Below the pieces are notes generated by a model that worked only from the letters and a program-made list of their open reading frames with translations, was not told where the DNA came from and did not search any database. A stretch of 31,278 nucleotides of DNA from Aphodosoma sp045658305 (GTDB lineage: Bacteria > Bacteroidota > Bacteroidia > Bacteroidales > Paludibacteraceae). Both the position numbers and the translations under genes were made by a program. Every line of letters begins with the position of its first letter. The first letter of the stretch is position 1. Of the stretch, positions 8,125 through 16,058 are shown in pieces. The stretch lies in the NCBI GenBank assembly GCA_045658305.1, contig JAZOUT010000150.1:1-31278 (forward strand), read 5' to 3'.

Positions 8125-8146
8125 CGAAATAATTATATTAGAATAG

Positions 8147-8180
8147 GCAGACATCTATATTGAGGGTGTCTGCTTTTTTT
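8147..8180 (+). terminator. Intrinsic terminator after the T9SS cargo gene
   Basis: GCAGACA (8147-8153) pairs with TGTCTGC (8167-8173), followed by seven T. Confidence 0.85.
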
Positions 8181-8220
8181 ATGTAAATAATCTGAAGAGT
8201 TTTGTTTTTTTGTTGTTTTA

Positions 8221-8252
8221 TTGTAAAAGTTGTATTTTTTTAGTAACTTTGC
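8221..8252 (+). promoter_or_regulatory. metG promoter
   Basis: TTG at 8221-8223, a 20-base spacer and TAACTTTGC at 8244-8252 fit the consensus. The transcript start near 8256 leaves a leader of about 60 bases that contains the heptamer array. Confidence 0.7.
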
Positions 8253-8262
8253 AGTTTAGTTA

Positions 8263-8290
8263 ATGCACAATGCACAATGCATAATGCACA
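8263..8290. repeat. Heptamer array (ATGCACA class) in the metG leader
   Basis: Four units in register read ATGCACA, ATGCACA, ATGCATA and ATGCACA, followed by a decayed ATTGAAA. The array lies in the 5' leader, shortly after the -7 element, as in the glycosyltransferase leader. It creates an in-frame ATG at 8277 that could be mistaken for the metG start. Confidence 0.9.
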
Positions 8291-8315
8291 ATTGAAAATC
8301 AATAAGATAAGATAT

Positions 8316-10355
8316 ATGAAAGATTTTAAACGTACGTTGGTTACTACGGCTTTGCCGTATGCAAATGGTCCGGTGCATATTGGTCACTTGGGGGGTGTTT
8401 ATGTTCCAGCAGATATTTATGTTAGATATTTGCGATTGAAGGGTGAAGAGGTGTTGTTTATTGGTGGCTCGGATGAGCATGGAGTGCCTATCACAATCAA
8501 AGCAAAGAAAGAGGGTGTTACGCCTCAAGATATTGTTGACCGCTATCATGGTATCATCAAAAAATCGTTCGAAGAGTTGGGTATTTCGTTTGATATCTAC
8601 TCACGCACAACATCGAAAATTCACTACGAAACTGCGGCTGAATATTTCAAGAATTTGTATGAAAAAGGCGAGTTTGTAGAGAAAACATCGGAGCAATACT
8701 ATGATGAAGAGGCTGGTCAATTCTTGGCAGACCGCTATATTACAGGTACTTGTCCTCACTGTAAAAACCCTAATGCGTATGGCGACCAATGTGAGGCTTG
8801 CGGTACGAGCTTGAGTCCGCTTGACTTGATAGAGCCTAAATCGGCTATTTCGGGTTCGAAACCTGTGTTGCGCGAGACAAAACATTGGTATTTGCCATTG
8901 GATAAGCATGAAGAGTGGCTCCGTCAGTGGATACTTGAAGATCATAAAGAGTGGAAAACTAATGTGTATGGTCAATGTAAATCGTGGATTGATATGGGCT
9001 TGCAACCACGTGCGGTGAGTCGTGACTTGGATTGGGGTGTGCCTGTTCCAGTTGAGGGAGCTGATGGTAAAGTGCTTTATGTTTGGTTTGATGCGCCAAT
9101 TGGTTATATTTCAAATACAAAAGAGTTGTTGCCAAACGATTGGGAGAAATGGTGGAAAGACCAATCAACACGTATGCTTCACTTCATCGGTAAAGACAAT
9201 ATTGTGTTCCACTGCATTGTGTTCCCTGCAATGTTGAAGGCTGATGGTTCGTATATCTTGCCAGACAATGTGCCTGCAAATGAGTTCCTTAACCTCGAAG
9301 GCGATAAGATTTCGACATCTCGCAACTGGGCTGTTTGGTTGCACGAATACTTGGTAGAATTCCCAGGCAAACAAGACGTGTTGCGCTATGTGTTGACAGC
9401 TAATGCGCCAGAGACAAAAGATAATGACTTCACTTGGAAAGATTTCCAAACAAGAAACAATAGCGAGTTGGTGGCTATCTTTGGTAACTTCATCAACCGT
9501 GCTTTGGTGTTGACACACAAATACTTTGATGGTGTGGTGCCAGCGTTGGGCGAATTGACTGACTACGACCGCGAGACATTGAAAGAGTTTGCCGATGTGA
9601 AAGCCGATGTAGAGTCGTACCTCGACAACTTCCGTTTCCGCGATGCACAGAAAGAGGCAATGAACTTGGCACGCATTGGTAATAAATATCTTGCTGATAC
9701 AGAGCCTTGGAAATTGGCTAAAACAGATATGGCGCGTACGGCTACTATTTTGCATATTGGATTGCAAATTGCAGCAAACTTGGCAATTGCGTTTGAACCA
9801 TTCTTGCCATTCTCGGCTAAGAAATTGCGCGATATGTTGGGTATGGAGACATTCTCGTGGAATGACCTCGGCAGTATCGAACTCTTGAAAGAGGGTGCAA
9901 AACTTGGAGAAACACAATTGTTGTTTGACAAAATAGAAGACTCGGTAGTAGAGGCACAAGTGCAAAAACTGCTTGATACTAAAAAGGCTAACGAATTGGC
10001 AGCATATAAACCAGCAGAGGTGAAACCAAATGTGGCATTCGACGAATGGGAAAAGACAGATATTCGTGTGGCTACAGTGTTGGAATGCACTAAAGTGCCT
10101 AAAGCAGATAAATTGTTGCAATTCAAATTGGATGATGGTATGGGAGGTCGTACAATTGTGTCGGGTATAGCACAAAGCTATCCAAACCCAGAGGAGTTGG
10201 TGGGTACACAAGTGTTGTTTATTGCTAACTTTGAGCCACGTAAATTGAAAGGTATCGTGTCGGAAGGTATGATTCTCAGCGCAGTGGATGCAGATGGTAA
10301 ATTAGTGTTGTGCCGTCCAAGTCGTGAGGTGAAACCAGGTTGTTCTGTAGGATAA
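8316..10355 (+). CDS. metG: Methionine--tRNA ligase
   Basis: This 679-residue class I synthetase charges tRNA-Met. HIGH occurs at residues 21-24 and the KMSKS-type loop is KISTS (331-335). A zinc knuckle is formed by C146, C149, C159 and C162. The C-terminal part (about 570-679) is the EMAP/Trbp111-like tRNA-binding domain, with TDIRVATVLECTKVPKADKL and the final GMILSA. I chose the ATG at 8316 rather than 8277 because KDFKRTLVTTALPYANGPVH is the normal N-terminus, while the upstream in-frame codons come from the heptamer array. A pspC-like gene follows 56 bases later and may be co-transcribed, since no terminator is visible between them. Confidence 0.98.
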   Translation: MKDFKRTLVTTALPYANGPVHIGHLGGVYVPADIYVRYLRLKGEEVLFIGGSDEHGVPITIKAKKEGVTPQDIVDRYHGIIKKSFEELGISFDIYSRTTSKIHYETAAEYFKNLYEKGEFVEKTSEQYYDEEAGQFLADRYITGTCPHCKNPNAYGDQCEACGTSLSPLDLIEPKSAISGSKPVLRETKHWYLPLDKHEEWLRQWILEDHKEWKTNVYGQCKSWIDMGLQPRAVSRDLDWGVPVPVEGADGKVLYVWFDAPIGYISNTKELLPNDWEKWWKDQSTRMLHFIGKDNIVFHCIVFPAMLKADGSYILPDNVPANEFLNLEGDKISTSRNWAVWLHEYLVEFPGKQDVLRYVLTANAPETKDNDFTWKDFQTRNNSELVAIFGNFINRALVLTHKYFDGVVPALGELTDYDRETLKEFADVKADVESYLDNFRFRDAQKEAMNLARIGNKYLADTEPWKLAKTDMARTATILHIGLQIAANLAIAFEPFLPFSAKKLRDMLGMETFSWNDLGSIELLKEGAKLGETQLLFDKIEDSVVEAQVQKLLDTKKANELAAYKPAEVKPNVAFDEWEKTDIRVATVLECTKVPKADKLLQFKLDDGMGGRTIVSGIAQSYPNPEELVGTQVLFIANFEPRKLKGIVSEGMILSAVDADGKLVLCRPSREVKPGCSVG

Positions 10356-10411
10356 TCTTTTTTGGATAGAAATAAAACCTTATTTGTTTAACTAAATAAA
10401 TTCAAAATTTT

Positions 10412-10588
10412 ATGTTTGCTAAATCTAAAAACAAAAAAATCGCAGGTATTTGCGCTGGTATTGCAGAACACTTTGGTTGGGATGTATCAATGGTTCGTAT
10501 TGCTTATCTTATTCTTACAATCTTGACAGGTTCTGCTTTGGCATGGCTTTATTTAATTTTAATGTTTGTATTGCCAGATGCAAAATAA
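10412..10588 (+). CDS. Small PspC-domain membrane protein
   Basis: This 58-residue ORF codes for a lysine-rich N-terminus, the PspC signature (KKIAGICAGIAEHFGWD, 8-24, then VRIAYLILT) and one hydrophobic helix at about 29-54. PspC-domain proteins are inner-membrane proteins linked to envelope stress; in Bacteroidetes short stand-alone forms are common. The length fits a minimal domain. Its last 11 bases overlap the start of the downstream acyltransferase (ATG at 10578), so the two are likely translationally coupled. There is no obvious promoter in the 56 bases after metG. Confidence 0.85.
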   Translation: MFAKSKNKKIAGICAGIAEHFGWDVSMVRIAYLILTILTGSALAWLYLILMFVLPDAK

Positions 10589-11744
10589 ACGCCTTCTCTC
10601 TCTCGACATATTACGGGGTATCACCATTGCCGGTATGATAATGGTGAATAACCCTGGGTCGTGGGGATCGATTTATGCTCCACTTAAGCATGCAGCGTGG
10701 AACGGATTGACACCGACAGACTTGGTGTTTCCGTTCTTTATGTTTATAATGGGTGTGAGTATGTATATTAGTTATAGTAAATTAGGCTTTAGACTTACGG
10801 GTAGAACATTTACTAAGTTATTGCGTCGATCGGTGGTGTTGTTTGTTATAGGGTTGTTTTTGAATTGGTTTGGATTGACATGCCGAGGTATGTCGGCCTT
10901 GCGCGATGCAGACATGAATTGGTTTTTGCGTCTGTGGGATGCAGGATTTCTTCACTTAGAGAAATGGCGCATAATGGGCGTATTGCAACGTTTGGCATTG
11001 GTTAGTTTTTGTGGGTCGTTTATCTTGCTCACTATGCGTCGGAAGTTCATACCATGGTTGATAGGTATAATTTTGGTGGCATATTCAGCATTGATGATAT
11101 GTACAAATAGCCTTGAATTAGGGGTTGAGAATTTGGCGGCACGCGTAGATTTGGCCATTTTGGGCGATAGTCATATGTATCACATCAGCGGCATAGCCCT
11201 TGACCCCGAGGGATGGGTGTCGACGATACCATGTATAGCGCACGTGTTGATAGGCGTGATGGCAGGGGCATTGATTATGGGGGTGAAAGATAATCATCAG
11301 AAGATAGAGCGGTTGAGTTTGTTGGGAGCGGTGATATTGATGCTCGGATTTCTTTGGAATTATGCAATGCCGATAAACAAAACCTTGTGGTCGTCGTCGT
11401 ATGTGTTGGTTACATGTGGTTTGGCATCATTGCTGTTGGCAGTGTTGATATGGTTGATTGATGTGAAAGGTTATAAGGCATGGACAATGTTTTTTGAGAC
11501 ATTTGGTGTTAATCCGATGGCAATATTTGTATTTGCTGGGTTGTTTGCCAATTTGATTTCGAACGTAGGCTTCACCACATCGGTAGGCAAATGGATGAGT
11601 CTCAAAGGTTATCTCTATGCCGAGGTATTGTCGCCTTGGTTTGGACCGACGTTAGGTTCGTTGGTATTTGCATTGATGTTTATTTGTTTTTGTTGGTTAG
11701 TTGCATATCCGTTGTATAAAAAGAAGATATATATAAAAATATAG
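10578..11744 (+). CDS. Multi-pass membrane acyltransferase, DUF5009/HGSNAT-like (NagX family)
   Basis: The 388-residue protein opens with SLDILRGITIAGMIMVNN, followed by TPTDLVFPFFMFIMGVSM, the hallmark of the family that includes human heparan-alpha-glucosaminide N-acetyltransferase and bacterial NagX. About ten hydrophobic segments span the rest, including FETFGVNPMAIFVFAG near the C-terminus. Family members move acyl groups across the membrane onto sugars; bacterial NagX genes often sit with N-acetylglucosamine use. No such genes adjoin here, so the substrate is open. An ATG exists 12 bases upstream (10566), but 10578 gives the usual MQNKRLLSLD start and the 11-base overlap with the PspC gene. 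A terminator follows. Confidence 0.85.
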   Translation: MQNKRLLSLDILRGITIAGMIMVNNPGSWGSIYAPLKHAAWNGLTPTDLVFPFFMFIMGVSMYISYSKLGFRLTGRTFTKLLRRSVVLFVIGLFLNWFGLTCRGMSALRDADMNWFLRLWDAGFLHLEKWRIMGVLQRLALVSFCGSFILLTMRRKFIPWLIGIILVAYSALMICTNSLELGVENLAARVDLAILGDSHMYHISGIALDPEGWVSTIPCIAHVLIGVMAGALIMGVKDNHQKIERLSLLGAVILMLGFLWNYAMPINKTLWSSSYVLVTCGLASLLLAVLIWLIDVKGYKAWTMFFETFGVNPMAIFVFAGLFANLISNVGFTTSVGKWMSLKGYLYAEVLSPWFGPTLGSLVFALMFICFCWLVAYPLYKKKIYIKI

Positions 11745-11773
11745 TTTAAATTAGATGTGTGGATGATAAAATA

Positions 11774-11817
11774 AAATTAGCGGATATCTTAATTGGATGT
11801 TCGCTAATTTGTTTTTT
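11774..11817 (+). terminator. Intrinsic terminator after the acyltransferase gene
   Basis: AAATTAGCG (11774-11782) pairs perfectly with CGCTAATTT (11802-11810), followed by G and six T. Confidence 0.85.
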
Positions 11818-11898
11818 GAAAGTATGAATTTGTATATTTTATCAAAATGTATAATTTTTAAGACAAAAAATTATATTTTTTTATAATCAAAAATAAAA

Positions 11899-11933
11899 AA
11901 AAGTCGTAATTTTATCATTAAATTGCGACTTTT
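11899..11933. other. Orphan hairpin in a gene-free spacer
   Basis: A 14-bp stem (11899-11912 with 11920-11933, one G-T pair) has A-rich left and T-rich right flanks, like a bidirectional terminator, but no gene lies directly on either side. The rest of 11818-12028 is A/T-rich with nothing else I can support. Confidence 0.6.
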
Positions 11934-12028
11934 GATATTTTTATAAACAATTATAATTGGTGTTATACCACTTTAAAATATGTAATCCGATATTTTTTCT
12001 AATTATACGTGATTTTTTCGCATTTTTA

Positions 12029-12060
12029 TTTGGTGTATAAATTATTTTATTTATTTTTGC
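12029..12060 (+). promoter_or_regulatory. Complete Bacteroidetes promoter with no ORF behind it
   Basis: TTTG at 12029-12032, a 19-base spacer and TATTTTTGC at 12052-12060 make one of the best promoters in the window. The first ATG downstream (12080) opens a reading frame of only five codons. Confidence 0.65.
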
Positions 12061-12063
12061 CTG

Positions 12064-12200
12064 TGAATAAATATACTTTTATGAACAATAGTTTTTGAGT
12101 TTTCATAATAAGAGATTGATTTTAGATAATAGATTTTGTTTGTAGTTATGGATTTTTGCAAGTCGCTGTGAAGCGCTGACCAAAAGTCCATATCTTTTTT
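12064..12200 (+). ncRNA. Candidate small RNA of about 135 bases
   Basis: The segment runs from the predicted transcript start to a rho-independent terminator and has no meaningful ORF. The terminator stem pairs 12148-12158 with 12181-12191 (11 bp, one G-T), with an inner CGCT/AGCG helix closed by GTGA, then TATC and six T. The T-run continues on the plus strand only, which argues for a plus-strand transcript rather than for a terminator of the minus-strand NUDIX gene. The 3' end overlaps the NUDIX stop codon by a few bases, so the RNA could be antisense to the end of that mRNA. I know no family that matches. Confidence 0.45.
12130..12157. repeat. 28-base motif shared with 17268-17295 (copy 1)
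   Basis: TAGATTTTG, T or C, TTGTA, G or A, TTATGG, A or T, TTTTT matches the second copy at 25 of 28 positions. Both copies lie just past the 3' end of a minus-strand gene (NUDIX hydrolase here, reverse rubrerythrin there). Confidence 0.7.
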
Positions 12201-12693
12201 ATATCCACTTTAATTTAACTATTTCTGATTCGAAATTTGGGGTAAAAACTCCTTTCTCTATATTCTCTCTAATTTCATCCCATGACCAAAATTTACCTTC
12301 AGAAACTTCTGTTGGATCAGGATTGAAATCTCCATTATATTCACACTTATAGACATATACCAATTCAGCTTCTACTGATGAACGGAATTCATAGCTCATT
12401 AGAAATTCTGGTGTAAAATCTCTAATTCCTAATTCTTCTTTTGTCTCACGTAATAAAGCTTTTTCTATTGATTCTCCATAATCAATATGTCCACCTACAG
12501 CTGTATCCCATTTGCCAGGTTGTATTTTTTTTGTCATTACTCGTTTTTGTAGATACAGTTCTCCTTGTGTATTAAAGATATGTAGATGCACTACGGGATG
12601 TAAAATAAATGTACCTGCATGGCATTCTGTGCGTGTTGCCGAACCAATAACTTCGCCTTTGGAGTTTACTATTGGAAATATTTCTTCTTGCAT
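12199..12693 (-). CDS. NUDIX hydrolase
   Basis: The 164-residue protein carries an intact Nudix box at 68-90: G68, E74, RE at 82-83, EE at 86-87 and G89, the metal-binding motif of enzymes that hydrolyse nucleoside diphosphate derivatives. The flanks, with FPIVNSKGEVIGSATR near the start and VVHLHIFNTQGELYLQKR before the box, resemble the YfcD/isopentenyl-diphosphate isomerase-like subgroup, whose substrates are mostly unknown. An ordinary housecleaning role is likely but not provable here. It lies 70 bases downstream of lepB on the same strand, separated by a terminator, so any co-transcription would need read-through. No promoter of its own is clear. Confidence 0.9.
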   Translation of the reverse strand: MQEEIFPIVNSKGEVIGSATRTECHAGTFILHPVVHLHIFNTQGELYLQKRVMTKKIQPGKWDTAVGGHIDYGESIEKALLRETKEELGIRDFTPEFLMSYEFRSSVEAELVYVYKCEYNGDFNPDPTEVSEGKFWSWDEIRENIEKGVFTPNFESEIVKLKWI

Positions 12694-12706
12694 AATAATA
12701 TAAAAT

Positions 12707-12743
12707 TAAAAAAGACACGAAACACATTTAAGTATCTCGTGCC
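12707..12743 (-). terminator. Terminator after lepB
   Basis: On the minus strand GGCACGA pairs with TCGTGTC (plus 12737-12743 and 12714-12720, one G-T pair), followed by six T. It separates the nadA-aroB-dapB-lepB run from the NUDIX gene. Confidence 0.7.
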
Positions 12744-12763
12744 TAAAATGTTGTGTCAATTAA

Positions 12764-14257
12764 TTATTTTGATGCGTCAAGTCCAAAACGATTCCAGCGA
12801 ATTTTGCCATCAAACCATTCAACATCTCTATCCAACGACAACCAAACGAATATTGGACGACCAACAATATGGTCCTCTGGAACAAAACCCCACATACGTG
12901 AGTCGGCTGAATTGTGACGATTATCGCCCATCATCCAATAATAGTCCATTTTGAAAATATACTCTGTTGCAGGTTCACCGTTGAGATATGCCACGCCATC
13001 TCTATAATCAAGAGTATTATGTTCATAATTCACAATACATGGGCGGTAGCGTAAGATATTGTCTTCTGTAAGTTGGATTGTCTTGCCTTTGGCAGGAATC
13101 CAAAGAGGTCCATAGTTATCCCTATTCCATTTATACGTATATGGTAAAGGATAAATCGCTGTATGCATTTCAGGTAAAATTTTTTCTACTGCTACTTGAG
13201 TAACCATAGGCATAGATTTTACTTTATTTAATACCTCTTCGGTCATTGCCATTACATAAATTGGCCCCCATGCACCTTTGTTTTTAGGTTCCATACCTAT
13301 ACGTGTCAAATATGGAGCATAATCGTTACCATTGAGTGTAGATGTTTCGGTAACACTAACTCCTAATTTATGCAATGCGTCAGCAGTAAATGTCGCACCA
13401 TTTGTTTGTACAAAATAGTTGTGTTGCACACCTTTAGGGTTTTCAAATATCTCTCCATCGACATACAAGACATTATCTCTCAATTCGATTGTTTGACCTG
13501 GTAAACCTACGCAACGTTTGACATAATTCTCGCGACGGTCTACTGGACGAACTACTAATTCGCCTAATTGAGCTTCTTGTTGGCGCACCTTTTTAGCTCC
13601 TACTGTCATACGTTCAATAAAATTATCGTATGGAATAACACTATCGAACTTAAACGTACGAAAAGCTATAGTTTGCTGTGCCGCTTGAAAACAGAGGGTG
13701 TAATAGTCAGGATTAGCACACAATTGAGGTACTGTATCTCCTGCAGGGAAGTTAAACACTACTATATCACCTAACTCAACTTTATCCCAACCTTTTAAGC
13801 GACGATATTCCCATTGAGGTTTTTCAATATATGATTTACCTCCCCAAGGGAAAGTATGTTGTACAAGAGGAAACGATAGTGGAGTATTAGGAATGCGAGG
13901 GCCATAGCTACATTTGCTAACAGCAAGAAAGTCGCCAACCTTTAAAGTTTGCTCTAACGATGATGATGGTATTTGATAGTTTTGGAACAAATAGAGATTG
14001 ATAAAATAGACTGCTACTAACGCAAAAACTATTGCATCAATCCATGAACAAATAGTGTATAATGTTTTATTTGTATTCTCATATTTTTTCCACCAAGTCC
14101 AAGGAATAAACTTAGTAATAAAAATATCAAAGATAAACGGATACAACAACATCCACCAAAAGTTGCCTACCCATATAATAAACAACACATAGATAAGTGA
14201 CCAAATAGCCAACTTAATCCACGACCCAATAGGTCTTTTCAAACGAGAATTATTCAT
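12764..14257 (-). CDS. lepB: Signal peptidase I (large Bacteroidetes form)
   Basis: The 497-residue inner-membrane protease removes signal peptides from exported proteins. Hydrophobic segments occur at about 15-50 and 70-91. The catalytic box is IPSSSLEQTLKVGDF (96-110), with Ser100 as the expected nucleophile, and NYVKRCVGLPGQ gives the general base Lys247. The C-terminal GDNRHNSADSRMWGFVPE motif completes the fold. It is much longer than the E. coli enzyme because of an insertion between the lysine box and the C-terminal motif, a usual feature in Bacteroidetes. The SLEQTL box differs from the common SMxPTL. It is the last gene of a minus-strand run, 8 bases behind dapB, and would process the Sec signals of the T9SS cargo proteins in this window. 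Confidence 0.95.
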   Translation of the reverse strand: MNNSRLKRPIGSWIKLAIWSLIYVLFIIWVGNFWWMLLYPFIFDIFITKFIPWTWWKKYENTNKTLYTICSWIDAIVFALVAVYFINLYLFQNYQIPSSSLEQTLKVGDFLAVSKCSYGPRIPNTPLSFPLVQHTFPWGGKSYIEKPQWEYRRLKGWDKVELGDIVVFNFPAGDTVPQLCANPDYYTLCFQAAQQTIAFRTFKFDSVIPYDNFIERMTVGAKKVRQQEAQLGELVVRPVDRRENYVKRCVGLPGQTIELRDNVLYVDGEIFENPKGVQHNYFVQTNGATFTADALHKLGVSVTETSTLNGNDYAPYLTRIGMEPKNKGAWGPIYVMAMTEEVLNKVKSMPMVTQVAVEKILPEMHTAIYPLPYTYKWNRDNYGPLWIPAKGKTIQLTEDNILRYRPCIVNYEHNTLDYRDGVAYLNGEPATEYIFKMDYYWMMGDNRHNSADSRMWGFVPEDHIVGRPIFVWLSLDRDVEWFDGKIRWNRFGLDASK

Positions 14258-14265
14258 ATTTTAAA

Positions 14266-14991
14266 TTATTTCATTAAATCAGTCATTGAATAAAATCCAG
14301 CAGGTTTACCCACAAGAAATTCGGCAGCCACCACTGCACCAAGAGCAAAGCCCTCACGCGATTTTGCCTCATGTGTAATAGTTATACTATCCACCTCCGA
14401 ATCATATTTTATAATATGAGTACCAGGCACTTTGCCCTCTCTCAACGCCTCAATCCCCAATTGACTGTTGACTGTTGACTGTTGACTATCGACTAATACC
14501 CATTCAGATTTTCTATCAAGATTTTCCAAGATACCTTCAGCAAGGGTTATAGCCGTACCACTTGGCGCATCTTTTTTCTCTGTGTGATGAATCTCTGTCA
14601 TAGCCACATCATAATTAGCATATCGATTCATCATCATAGCCAAACGTTTGTTCAATTCAAAAAACAAATTAACCCCCAATGAAAAATTCGATGCCCAAAA
14701 CAAAGTATATCCTTTATCTGCAATCTCTCCTTTCAACTCAGGTAACACTGCATTCCAACCAGTAGTACCTGATACCACAGGCACACCTGCATTCCAAGCT
14801 TTACGATAATTCTCTACTGCTTTAGTTGGAACCGTAAATTCAATAGCTACATCAGCTGATGCAAATGCCTCCGACTCAAATTCCTCTTGATTATCAATAT
14901 CTACTTTCGACACTATTTCATGTCCACGTTCAAGGGCAATACGTTCAATGATATGCCCCATTTTTCCATATCCAATTAGTGCTATTTTCAT
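14266..14991 (-). CDS. dapB: 4-hydroxy-tetrahydrodipicolinate reductase
   Basis: This 241-residue enzyme reduces 4-hydroxy-tetrahydrodipicolinate with NAD(P)H in the diaminopimelate/lysine pathway. The nucleotide-binding GYGKMG is at 7-12, TTGW at 76-79, ASNFSLGVN at 100-108, the catalytic EIHH at 133-136 followed by KKDAPSGTA, and the C-terminal SREGFALGAVVAAEFL at 211-226. The start overlaps the end of aroB by four bases (ATGA), so translation is coupled. Residues 166-177 are written by a 7-bp tandem repeat, in a region that varies in length among DapB proteins, so the enzyme is probably active. It lies in the nadA-aroB-dapB-lepB run. Confidence 0.96.
   Translation of the reverse strand: MKIALIGYGKMGHIIERIALERGHEIVSKVDIDNQEEFESEAFASADVAIEFTVPTKAVENYRKAWNAGVPVVSGTTGWNAVLPELKGEIADKGYTLFWASNFSLGVNLFFELNKRLAMMMNRYANYDVAMTEIHHTEKKDAPSGTAITLAEGILENLDRKSEWVLVDSQQSTVNSQLGIEALREGKVPGTHIIKYDSEVDSITITHEAKSREGFALGAVVAAEFLVGKPAGFYSMTDLMK
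14461..14495. repeat. Heptamer array (TTGACTG class) inside dapB
   Basis: Five units in register read TTGACTG three times, TTGACTA and TCGACTA on plus. In the minus-strand reading frame they encode DSQQSTVNSQ-like sequence without a stop. Because 35 bases are not a multiple of three, a simple insertion of the array would have shifted the frame; the flanks must have been adjusted or replaced. Confidence 0.92.
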
Positions 14992-16028
14992 ATTTCTCTA
15001 ATAAAATCCAAAGCTTCAAATACCTCTTCTTTTGTCACATTCTGATTTATACGCACATCACCTATACCAGCAAGTAATGTAAAATTTATCTGTTCACCAC
15101 TATTTTTCTTATCATGCGTCATCAATTCGTAGAGTTTATCATATTGCTTGCACGAGTATGGGAATGCACCATAATACTCTTTTGCAAAAGTTACAATACT
15201 CATCAATACATCTTTGTTAAAACGCAATTTTATAAACGACAAATAAAGCTCTACTACCATACCCCACATCACCGCAAACCCATGTAACATTGGACGACTC
15301 ACTTCGTATGACAATGACTCAAACGCATGACCAACAGTATGCCCAAAATTCAATGCCTTACGCTGACCTTTTTCATTTGGGTCACGCTCAACAATCGTCT
15401 CCTTAATATCTAAATTTTGCTTCAACAACAATGATAAACGTCCACTATCAAACTCATCCAAATCGTATGCCAACGTCTGCTCAAGCAAAATAGGATCAGC
15501 TATCAACGCATGTTTCACCATCTCAGCATAGCCAGACAAGCGATTTTTAAAATCAAGTGTTTCGAAAAATTGCGGATTTATCAACACTTTTTCTGGCAAA
15601 GCAAATGTGCCAATTTCATTCTTTAATCCTCTGAAATTTATGCCTGTTTTACCTCCAGTCGCAGCATCAATTACCCCAAGCAATGTAGTAGGTATATTTA
15701 CAAATCGCATTCCTCGCTTGAATGTTGCTGCCACAAATCCACCCAAATCAGTCACAACTCCACCTCCCAGATTCACTAATAATGATGATCGAGTAGCCCC
15801 ATTATCTACTAATTCATTCCAAATCTTAATAGCCGTATCTATTGTTTTAGACTCATCTCCCGCTTTTACTTTTATGATATACGGATCGAATTCCGACAAA
15901 TCCACTTGCGATAAACAAAGTTCTGCCGTATTCTCATCCACCAACACAAAAAATCTATCGACAGCCAAAGATTTTACCACAGCCATCAATTCCGCTTCAA
16001 CTCTATCCGTCACAACAAAATTACCCAT
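14988..16028 (-). CDS. aroB: 3-dehydroquinate synthase
   Basis: The 346-residue enzyme makes 3-dehydroquinate, the second step of the shikimate pathway, using NAD+ and a divalent metal. The NAD-binding GGGVVTDLGGFVAATFKRG occurs at about residues 87-105, followed by IPTTLLGVIDAATGGKTGIN. The metal-ligand motif NFGHTVGHAFE and HGFAVMWGM come later. The length is typical. The ATG (16026-16028) lies inside a degenerate heptamer array whose purine-rich minus-strand sequence could serve as a ribosome binding site. The gene follows nadA after 30 bases and overlaps dapB by four. Confidence 0.97.
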   Translation of the reverse strand: MGNFVVTDRVEAELMAVVKSLAVDRFFVLVDENTAELCLSQVDLSEFDPYIIKVKAGDESKTIDTAIKIWNELVDNGATRSSLLVNLGGGVVTDLGGFVAATFKRGMRFVNIPTTLLGVIDAATGGKTGINFRGLKNEIGTFALPEKVLINPQFFETLDFKNRLSGYAEMVKHALIADPILLEQTLAYDLDEFDSGRLSLLLKQNLDIKETIVERDPNEKGQRKALNFGHTVGHAFESLSYEVSRPMLHGFAVMWGMVVELYLSFIKLRFNKDVLMSIVTFAKEYYGAFPYSCKQYDKLYELMTHDKKNSGEQINFTLLAGIGDVRINQNVTKEEVFEALDFIREI

Positions 16029-16052
16029 TCCTTGCTCCCTGTTCCCTATTCC
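16025..16052. repeat. Heptamer array (GGGAACA class) at the aroB start
   Basis: On the minus strand four units read GGAATAG, GGAACAG, GGAGCAA and GGAATGG; the last contains the aroB ATG. It fills most of the spacer between the nadA stop and aroB. Confidence 0.85.
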
Positions 16053-16058
16053 TTATTA

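Noticed and set aside
8277..8315. Upstream in-frame start for metG
   Set aside because: The extra 13 codons derive from the heptamer array, and the family N-terminus begins at 8316.
9165..10211. Long open frames antisense to metG
   Set aside because: The low-complexity translation overlaps a certain essential gene entirely and has no promoter or start signal.
10450..10638. A separate small gene in another frame over the PspC gene
   Set aside because: The PspC-domain frame explains the stretch, and its overlap with the next gene is a normal coupled arrangement.
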